Positions 1-5,186 of a DNA stretch of 10,307 bases are shown here, one piece after another. The notes below the pieces were generated by a model. It was given only the letters and a program-made list of their open reading frames with translations, had not been told where the DNA came from and made no database searches. The position numbers were made by a program, and so were the translations under genes. Source of the stretch: Deltaproteobacteria bacterium (GTDB taxonomy: Bacteria > Desulfobacterota > DAOWNY01); assembly GCA_030642325.1 (NCBI GenBank), contig DAOWNY010000044.1:1-10307 (forward strand), written 5' to 3'. Within the stretch, counting starts at the first letter, position 1; every line of letters starts with the position of its first letter.

Positions 1-41
1 AGGAATCGTAAACAATTAAGTCATTGATTGGAAGGTATTAT

Positions 42-59
42 GGCCTTACATATCAGGCC
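42..59 (+). other. Short GC-rich hairpin before the first pseudopilin
   Basis: GGCCT (42-46) and AGGCC (55-59) form a 5-bp stem with an 8-nt loop, followed by TTATTT. It could be a weak terminator for a gene ending upstream of the window or a leader-mRNA structure. The first 109 nt contain no gene that can be supported. Confidence 0.25.
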
Positions 60-101
60 TTATTTGATGAAAAACCGATGAGTAATTCATTTCCAATTAC
101 T

Positions 102-108
102 AAGGAAG
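102..108 (+). promoter_or_regulatory. Shine-Dalgarno site that fixes the start of the first pseudopilin
   Basis: The purine motif AAGGAAG lies only 1 nt before an ATG at 110 but 7 nt before a second in-frame ATG at 116. Normal spacing favours 116, which also gives a compact five-residue leader (MGKEG) ahead of the prepilin cleavage site. Confidence 0.7.
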
Positions 109-115
109 TATGCCC

Positions 116-718
116 ATGGGGAAAGAAGGATTTACTTTAATCGAGATCATAGTGGTGTTGGCCATTATTTCTATTTTGGCGGCGGTTTTAACCCCCATAG
201 CAGTGAGGCAAATTGATGAATCACGGCTAACCGCGGCCAGATCCGATACCAGGGCCCTCGCTACTGCGATTGTGAATTTTCATATAAATACCAAAGTGTG
301 GCCGGTTTATGCAGATACCGCTGCTTACAACAATTCGAACGAAGGCATTGATGTCTTGAAAACAGCGGACGGAGAAGAGGCAGATGCGGGCAATAACCGC
401 AGCTGGTTAAGTGAACCCAGTGATCTGTTTAAAGACCAGTTGAGTGACAATGAAACCGAGCCGGAATATTCGGGATGGAAGGGTCCCTACATTGGCGAGA
501 TTAAGGCCGATCCATGGGGACGCAAGTATTATGCCGGTGTCGGTTCCATCTTCGAGGATTGGGGGGACGGGGCCGATCCTCCCCAGGCCTGGGTAATCTC
601 TTCGGGTCCGGATGGAAATATTGACACCAACCCCAATGGCCCCCTAAACGATGATCCCCTGGGGGGACCGGGAACCGGGGATGATATCGGCTTTTTAGTC
701 TCCGGTTATGCAAACTAG
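116..718 (+). CDS. gspG: GspG-like major pseudopilin (first of three)
   Basis: Likely a structural subunit of a periplasmic pseudopilus or short pilus, inserted in the inner membrane until assembled. With the ATG at 116 the product is 200 aa: leader MGKEG, then a prepilin-peptidase site G|FTLIE with Glu at mature position 5, then about 20 hydrophobic residues (IIVVLAIISILAAVLTPIA) and an amphipathic helix. The globular part contains GWKGPYI, then ADPWGRKYY, then SSGPDG followed about 20 residues later by GDDIG. The DPWG box and the Asp-rich C-terminal loop are the hallmarks of GspG, where that loop binds calcium (known for the family). The calcium role here is inferred. It is 30 nt upstream of the second pilin start and co-directional with the whole cluster. 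An in-frame ATG at 110 would add two residues but is too close to the ribosome site. Which of the three paralogues is the major subunit cannot be told from sequence alone. Confidence 0.88.
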   Translation: MGKEGFTLIEIIVVLAIISILAAVLTPIAVRQIDESRLTAARSDTRALATAIVNFHINTKVWPVYADTAAYNNSNEGIDVLKTADGEEADAGNNRSWLSEPSDLFKDQLSDNETEPEYSGWKGPYIGEIKADPWGRKYYAGVGSIFEDWGDGADPPQAWVISSGPDGNIDTNPNGPLNDDPLGGPGTGDDIGFLVSGYAN

Positions 719-735
719 ATTAATCAGGTCATGAT

Positions 736-742
736 GGGAGGT
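736..742 (+). promoter_or_regulatory. Shine-Dalgarno site pointing to a TTG start
   Basis: GGGAGGT is the strongest ribosome-binding motif near this gene. It lies downstream of the in-frame ATGs at 731 and 734, so it cannot serve them, but it is 6 nt before an in-frame TTG at 749. This makes TTG the likely start of the second pseudopilin. Confidence 0.7.
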
Positions 743-748
743 TTTAAT

Positions 749-1354
749 TTGACGGATCAGAAGGCCTTTACCCTGCTGGAAGTTATAATTGTAGTCGCAA
801 TACTGGCGGTTTTAGCCGCCGTTATTTCCCCTATTGTGGTGCAACAGATGGACAAGGCGGACATTACAGCGGCCCGGTCGGGGATAAATGCCATCATCAA
901 AGGGATAGAAAATTTTCGGAGCGATACCAGGGAGTATCCTGACAGCAGAAACCACAATTTTGACCCCGATTTTTATTACTACTTGGTTACCGACGGTTCC
1001 GGCCCGGTTTTTGACGGGACAACTTGGGGAAACCGATACGATAATATCAAAAATCATTTGATCCTCAATAATCCGGATGGTGATTCAAATTACGGAGAAA
1101 CAGGTGATGATTATTCCCATTGGAATGCAGGATACTTGATTGGATGGCATGGACCCTATCTCGATTCCAGTAATGGGGCTGATCCCTGGGGAAATTGTTA
1201 CCTGGCTGGGGTTTATGCATTCTGGAAGACTTCGGCTGGTACCGTTTACTCCTGGATGCTTTCTGCAGGGCCTGACGGCAGGGTGCAAACTGATGATTCG
1301 GATACTGAAATAAAGGGAGATGATATTGGCAAATGGGTTGCCGGCGCACCTTAG
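749..1354 (+). CDS. gspG: GspG-like pseudopilin (second of three), probable TTG start
   Basis: This is a second pseudopilus subunit of the same type. With the TTG start the protein is 201 aa with the short leader MTDQKA, then FTLLEVIIVVAILAVLAAVI. Glu is at mature position 5 and the site is A|F, so the residue before cleavage is Ala instead of the usual Gly. Prepilin peptidases are known to accept Ala with variable efficiency. Downstream are the same boxes as the first pilin: GWHGPYL, then ADPWGNCYLAGVY, then SAGPDG followed by an Asp-rich stretch ending GDDIG, the GspG-type calcium loop. Opening ATGs at 731/734 would give a 12-residue leader but have no ribosome site in front. The gene ends 7 nt before the likely start of the third pilin, consistent with translational coupling. 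A role as second major subunit or as a tip/minor pilin are both possible. Confidence 0.86.
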   Translation: MTDQKAFTLLEVIIVVAILAVLAAVISPIVVQQMDKADITAARSGINAIIKGIENFRSDTREYPDSRNHNFDPDFYYYLVTDGSGPVFDGTTWGNRYDNIKNHLILNNPDGDSNYGETGDDYSHWNAGYLIGWHGPYLDSSNGADPWGNCYLAGVYAFWKTSAGTVYSWMLSAGPDGRVQTDDSDTEIKGDDIGKWVAGAP

Positions 1355-1361
1355 GAAAAAA

Positions 1362-2102
1362 ATGAAATCGGAAAATGGGCTGACCTTAATGGAAGTCATA
1401 GTGGTAATTGCCATTATGGCTGTCATTGCCGGGGTTGCGGTCCCCATTTTATTCAGGGGTATGGGGAGTTTCGAGATTAAATCTACCCAGGAAGAGATGG
1501 AAAACATTCTCCAGGTATTTATGGGGAACCCGGATAAGGGCAGCTACGGATTTTTAGGAGACTTGGGGATTTTGCCTGATGAGTTGGAGTGGTTGGTTAA
1601 AAATCCGGGGTTTCCCGTTTACCAGCCACAAACAAATGGAGTCGGGGTGGGCTGGAACGGGCCCTATTTGAGCCCGGGTTTCGATCCAGAAGGATTCAAA
1701 AAGGATGCCTGGGGAAATGATTATGGATTTAAGTTTGATTACAGCCAAAAATTGAGCAAGGGAATAGTTGTTTTAACTAGTATGGGTCCAAATGGAGGGT
1801 GGGGGGGAGGAGATAATATTGAGTTAAGACGGGAGTTTCATACCCATCGGGATATTTACATCAAGGTTTATGCATGGAAGGGCGGCGCGTGGGTGGTTCC
1901 TGATAAATTTAAAGGAGAGTTGTTTTACTCGGGCAAGGGGCAGGAACAGAAATTGTCGTTTGATCAAGACAAGGCGGTAATCAAATATATTCATCGGGGT
2001 CTGCATGCTGTCCATGCAGTTTCTTCCAATCCCGACCAGGAAGCATGGAAAAACTTTTATGTGGGAGAAGGAACCATTACCGTAGATATCTATCTTCAGT
2101 AG
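1362..2102 (+). CDS. GspG-like pseudopilin with C-terminal beta-rich extension (third of three)
   Basis: The 246-aa product starts at the ATG at 1362, preceded by AGGA at 1353-1356 with 5-nt spacing. The longer reading frame from ATG 1320 would overlap the second pilin by 35 nt and give an improbable 20-residue leader. The leader MKSENG is followed by G|LTLMEVIVVIAIMAVIAGVA, with Glu at mature position 5. The core keeps GWNGPYL, a variant box DAWGNDYGF (Ala for Pro) and SMGPNGGWGGGDNIEL, a shortened loop poorer in acidic residues than in the two upstream paralogues. After this core (about residue 155) come roughly 90 more residues rich in alternating hydrophobic strands, with a central FKGELFYSGKGQ and a final GEGTITVDIYL. 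I do not recognise this part firmly; the pattern resembles a small beta-sandwich of the transthyretin/carboxypeptidase-regulatory type. The size and modified loop suggest a minor or tip subunit rather than the bulk of the filament. Confidence 0.83.
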   Translation: MKSENGLTLMEVIVVIAIMAVIAGVAVPILFRGMGSFEIKSTQEEMENILQVFMGNPDKGSYGFLGDLGILPDELEWLVKNPGFPVYQPQTNGVGVGWNGPYLSPGFDPEGFKKDAWGNDYGFKFDYSQKLSKGIVVLTSMGPNGGWGGGDNIELRREFHTHRDIYIKVYAWKGGAWVVPDKFKGELFYSGKGQEQKLSFDQDKAVIKYIHRGLHAVHAVSSNPDQEAWKNFYVGEGTITVDIYLQ

Positions 2103-2136
2103 AGACGGTCCGGGATTTTTTTATGACGGAATTGCC

Positions 2137-3726
2137 ATGTTTTTAAAACCGAAAACCATAATTGGAATGCAGATTACCCCTGCCTGGGCAAAGATGGTAG
2201 AAATGAGTGCCTCAGCCCGGCCGGCCAGGATTATAAATTATGCGGAGGTTGATCTTAACCTGTTAAGCGAAGAAAAGGCGGCAGACCGGATCAGGGAAAC
2301 TTTGGACCGGCAGGGCTTCACCACCAGAAAGGTAAATGTAGCCCTGAGCGGTTCAATTCTGGATCACCGGACCATAATCCTTCCATTCATGTCCAAAGCT
2401 GATATGAGGATGGTGCTAAAAAGAGAAATCAAAAAAGAAAGTAAAATCCCTGTTTCTGATCTTAGCTTCGATACCTGGATCACCGGGGAGGTGGAAGAGA
2501 GGGGAGTTAAAAAAAGAGAATTACTCGCAGTAACCGTATTGAGGAGAGAGGTCGACGCTGTCATAAAGCTTGTAAAAGAAAGCGGCCTTGATCCACAAGT
2601 CCTGACAACTTCATCACTGGCTCTTTTGAATGGACTCGGCATGTTGGAACAAAGGCAGAGGGAAAAGGTAGTCAGTTTTATTTTTTTAGGTGTAAAAAAT
2701 TGTATTATTACCGTCTTGGAAGATGGAAAACTCCGATTTTCCCGGGTTTTCTCCGTCGGTCTTACAAAGAGTGGGGAGATGGAAGGGGATGGAACAGTGT
2801 CCCCGGAAGAAGGAAATGATATTTTATCCAGATTAATTACCGAGGTTAACCGTTCTTTCTTTTACTATAAACAGCATTTTCGGGGCAGACCGCCTGACCG
2901 GATTATCCTGGGAGGCAATATTGATGAAAGGAATAAGATTAAGATCGCCCTGGAGGGGGAGCTGGGGATGGAAGTAGCTGCCTTCAATCCGGGGGATAAT
3001 CTGGATTGTTCTTCTCTTCAGGAAAAAAGCGAGGAATTTTTAAAACTTTTGCCATATTATTCGATTTCTTTGGGTGCCGGTTTTAGGGGGTTAAAAGATA
3101 TTGATATCAATTTCCTCCCCTTGTCTATGCAACAAAGAAAGCAGCTAATCGCCAAACAGGTAACCGTGGGAATTGCTGCCGGAATAGCATCTATCCTTGT
3201 GGTGGGAGGGTACATCGGTCTTAGCGGATCTCTCGATTATTATCAAGAAACCCTTTTCAGAAAAAAAAATATCTGGGGATCCCTTCAGGGGGAAACCGAA
3301 GCACTTCTCCGGGCAAAAGAAAACAGGGTACTTCATCAGGAAAGAATTTTTTTGCTGGGGGGGGATCGCTGGAAAAGCTCCTTGTGGAAGGGCAGGCTTA
3401 AGGCTTTGAGTCTGTTAGTTCCCGATGAAATGATCTTTGAGGTTTTTTTAGCCAAAAAAGAGGGAGAGAGATTGACGGTAACGATCAAGGGCAGGGTGAT
3501 TGCCGATAATGCTGCCCATTCTCAAGCAGTATTTAATCGCTTTTATCGTCAATTGAAGGATTCGGTGCTGGTGCAAAGTATGGGAGCGCCGGAGGTCAAG
3601 TTGAAACCCTTCAGGAAAAACGAAAAGGAAGCAAACCCATCCCGGAAAGCGAAGGATGGAGAAAAAATGATGTTAAGTGAGGTCTCTTTTGAAATAGATT
3701 GCCGGTTTTGGTCGGACTATTATTGA
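2137..3726 (+). CDS. PilM-PilN fusion protein (MshI/GspL-like assembly platform component)
   Basis: The 529-aa protein joins two normally separate pilus parts. Residues 1-320 have the actin-like PilM/FtsA plan: an N-terminal IIGMQITPAWAKMVEM, a mid strand pair LGVKNCIITVLEDGKLRFSR (about 184-203), IILGGN (256-261), and a terminal SLGAGFRGL (311-319). Then INFLP (324-328), the signature opening of PilN, leads into a basic stretch, one transmembrane helix (about 343-364) and a periplasmic ferredoxin-like part (to 529). This is the layout of MshI and GspL, which dock the cytoplasmic assembly ATPase and pass the signal through the inner membrane. The acidic residues expected in the two phosphate-binding loops are absent (Gln12; Phe183 before Gly185), so nucleotide binding is doubtful. 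The start has only a weak ribosome site. A run of nine A and a run of eight G lie inside the PilN part. Confidence 0.87.
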   Translation: MFLKPKTIIGMQITPAWAKMVEMSASARPARIINYAEVDLNLLSEEKAADRIRETLDRQGFTTRKVNVALSGSILDHRTIILPFMSKADMRMVLKREIKKESKIPVSDLSFDTWITGEVEERGVKKRELLAVTVLRREVDAVIKLVKESGLDPQVLTTSSLALLNGLGMLEQRQREKVVSFIFLGVKNCIITVLEDGKLRFSRVFSVGLTKSGEMEGDGTVSPEEGNDILSRLITEVNRSFFYYKQHFRGRPPDRIILGGNIDERNKIKIALEGELGMEVAAFNPGDNLDCSSLQEKSEEFLKLLPYYSISLGAGFRGLKDIDINFLPLSMQQRKQLIAKQVTVGIAAGIASILVVGGYIGLSGSLDYYQETLFRKKNIWGSLQGETEALLRAKENRVLHQERIFLLGGDRWKSSLWKGRLKALSLLVPDEMIFEVFLAKKEGERLTVTIKGRVIADNAAHSQAVFNRFYRQLKDSVLVQSMGAPEVKLKPFRKNEKEANPSRKAKDGEKMMLSEVSFEIDCRFWSDYY

Positions 3727-3813
3727 GTATTTAGTTATTGAGCATAATTATATAATCCGGCCGTCAGTTGCTTTTACGGTATTACTTTTTCCTTTACCCG
3801 GTGGGAGATTAAA
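3727..3813 (+). promoter_or_regulatory. Intergenic gap with a possible internal promoter
   Basis: This 87-nt gap is one of the few breaks in an otherwise tight cluster. It contains TATAAT at 3751-3756 in an AT-rich context, about 60 nt before the next start, but no convincing -35 hexamer at 16-18 nt spacing (best nearby are TTGAGT 22 nt away and TTAGTT 14 nt away). It ends with GGGAG at 3803-3807, 6 nt before a GTG start. No terminator hairpin is seen. A weak internal promoter is possible, not shown. Confidence 0.25.
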
Positions 3814-4464
3814 GTGAAAAGCTTCAATCTTGACGACAAACCTCTATATTTACGAAAATGGGCAATCATCTCCCTTTTCACTTTGGTGATTGGCGTGGGG
3901 AGTGTCTACCTTTTTCTTTTTGCTCCCAAAATCAAAGAAATCGACAGGGTAAGTAATGAATTGGCATACTTTGAAGAAAAAATTTGCGAGGCAAAAAGAT
4001 TGAGGGCTGCCTACGGTATTCCCGGTGAAAAGGAAAAAATGTGCTGGGAAGAAACAAAGGTGAGGTTCTGGTCAAAGATCCCCTCGGGGGAAAACCTTCT
4101 CCAGCTGATGGAAAATTTAGCCGGACTTGCTAGAGAATCCGGAATAATGGATATCTCCTTTTGTCCGGTAAAAAGAGGGGGTGCCGGAAGACTGGGGCGA
4201 CAATTGACGCTTTCCTTGCGGTCAAAAAAAGAAGCAGAATCCAATTCGGTTTGCGCTTTGGAATCAAAGCTTGACAGTTTCTTTCTTGAGACCTCATTCC
4301 ACTGCCATTACCGGGAATTGGCCGATTTTTTGGAAGGGGTGGAGACCCTTCCCCGTCTGATCGAGATGGAATCTATTTATATCAGGCGGGAGCTTCCCAA
4401 GATAGCGGTTGAGATGGCAATTAAGGCCTATTTCCTGAAAAGAGAGAAGGATGCTTACAAATAA
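3814..4464 (+). CDS. PilO/GspM/MshJ-like inner-membrane protein
   Basis: The 216-aa bitopic protein starts at GTG 3814, well placed behind GGGAG. It has a short cytoplasmic N terminus (1-15), one transmembrane helix (about 16-37), a coiled-coil-like segment (38-66) and a periplasmic ferredoxin-like domain. PilO traits visible are IPSGENLLQLMENLAGLARESG (89-110), the strand MDISFCPV (112-119), and HYRELADFLEGVETLPRLIEMESIYI (165-190), which matches the usual Y-x-x-L-x-x-F-L ... L-x-R-hydrophobic pattern. Known PilO/GspM proteins dimerise with PilN/GspL to form the inner-membrane ring. That is the expected partner here, encoded just upstream. Five cysteines (58, 77, 117, 147, 164) lie in the periplasmic part, which is odd for this family. 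The end overlaps the next gene by 14 nt. Sequence conservation in this family is low, so the assignment leans on topology and context. Confidence 0.8.
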   Translation: MKSFNLDDKPLYLRKWAIISLFTLVIGVGSVYLFLFAPKIKEIDRVSNELAYFEEKICEAKRLRAAYGIPGEKEKMCWEETKVRFWSKIPSGENLLQLMENLAGLARESGIMDISFCPVKRGGAGRLGRQLTLSLRSKKEAESNSVCALESKLDSFFLETSFHCHYRELADFLEGVETLPRLIEMESIYIRRELPKIAVEMAIKAYFLKREKDAYK

Positions 4465-4999
4465 GTTCTTTATCGGTATCTTAGCTATCCTGTTGGTGCT
4501 GGTGGTAGTTTATAACTGGAAATTTTTCAGCCAAAAAAATGCTGATTACAAAAAAACTGTTTCCGGCCCTTCTCCCCTGACCCCGGAACCCCTTTCCAGT
4601 CTATCTCACCGTCCCGGAGAAGGGGTTTCGGGCGAAACACTTTCCAGTCAACCGACGGATGTCAGCAACCGGATCAAGGATGAGTGGAAGAATTTACTAA
4701 CCAGGCAGCGCTGGGGTCGGAATCCATTTCTCACTCCTTCCGAGGCAGGATATTTCTCCTCCCTTTATTGTCTTGATCCCGGATCAGACATTGGTAAAAA
4801 AGCTGATACTATCAGTGCTATCTTGATGGCTGAAGGGGATGGAATAGCGATTATTAACCATCAGATTGTTTCAAAAGGAGATTGGATAGGGGGGGAGCAG
4901 ATAGCGGAGATCAAACCTGACCGGGTGCTTTTTGATCGAGGCGGGCGGTTAAGGACCATCATTATAAAGGAAAGTCCGGTGATTGTTACCCTTGAATAA
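4451..4999 (+). CDS. PilP/GspC/MshK-like clamp protein
   Basis: This 182-aa protein is expected to bridge the inner-membrane platform and the secretin in the periplasm. It has one N-terminal membrane helix (about 6-21), a Pro/Ser-rich flexible linker (about 37-72), and the motif WGRNPFLTP (88-96), comparable to the R-(D/N)-P-F box found before the homology-region domain. That beta domain runs from about 120 to 180 with ISAILMAEGDGIAIINHQIV, then KGDWIGGEQIAEI and VLFDRGGRLRTI. This is the regular GspC-HR/PilP pattern: a strand, a bound-loop AIIN, G-D, then V-L-F and a closing strand. There is no lipobox Cys, so it is bitopic like GspC/MshK and unlike the PilP lipoprotein. It has no C-terminal PDZ or coiled-coil. 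The gene overlaps the PilO-like gene by 14 nt, suggesting coupled translation. GAGAG at 4442-4446 is the likely ribosome site. Confidence 0.83.
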   Translation: MLTNKFFIGILAILLVLVVVYNWKFFSQKNADYKKTVSGPSPLTPEPLSSLSHRPGEGVSGETLSSQPTDVSNRIKDEWKNLLTRQRWGRNPFLTPSEAGYFSSLYCLDPGSDIGKKADTISAILMAEGDGIAIINHQIVSKGDWIGGEQIAEIKPDRVLFDRGGRLRTIIIKESPVIVTLE

Positions 5000-5098
5000 C
5001 TGTTTCCATGGTACAAAACTGGTTACGGCTTCCGGATTACGACAATTTTTTTAAATGTGAAAAATGATGATCAATCGGAGTCTTTTTTAAGTTGGCGG

Positions 5099-5123
5099 CA
5101 CGGACAAACAAGTTTTGTCCGTG
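5099..5123. repeat. Perfect 10-bp hairpin upstream of the secretin gene
   Basis: The arms CACGGACAAA (5099-5108) and TTTGTCCGTG (5114-5123) are exact reverse complements around a 5-nt loop. No T-run follows on either strand, so it does not fit an intrinsic terminator. It sits in the 187-nt gap between the clamp gene and the secretin start and may be an mRNA processing/stability element or a copy of a dispersed palindromic repeat. Confidence 0.6.
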
Positions 5124-5173
5124 ATGAAATTTATCCCGGGTCCTCCCTAGCGAATGGTTATTTTTTTTGTTAT

Positions 5174-5178
5174 GAGGG
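5174..5178 (+). promoter_or_regulatory. Candidate ribosome site for a TTG start of the secretin
   Basis: GAGGG at 5174-5178 is the only clear ribosome-binding motif near the 5' end of the secretin frame. It is 8 nt before TTG 5187 and too far (20 nt) from ATG 5199. The upstream in-frame ATGs at 5154 and 5172 have only T-rich sequence in front of them. Confidence 0.45.
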
Positions 5179-5186
5179 ATGAAAAA

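Noticed and set aside
1320..1361. ATG 1320 as start of the third pilin
   Set aside because: It would overlap the second pilin by 35 nt and give a 20-residue leader, whereas ATG 1362 has a well-placed AGGA and a six-residue leader.
1085..1507. 140-aa minus-strand frame across the second and third pilins
   Set aside because: Hydrophobic segments are the reverse complement of pilin sequence; the plus-strand genes explain the region.
5000..5060. T-run at about 5045-5051 as a terminator after the clamp gene
   Set aside because: The preceding CGGcttCCG stem is only 3 bp, too weak for an intrinsic terminator.
5144..5179. Possible masking of the secretin ribosome site by pairing of TCCCT (5144-5148) with AGGGA (5175-5179)
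   Set aside because: Only five base pairs with no extension on either side; not enough to claim a regulatory switch.
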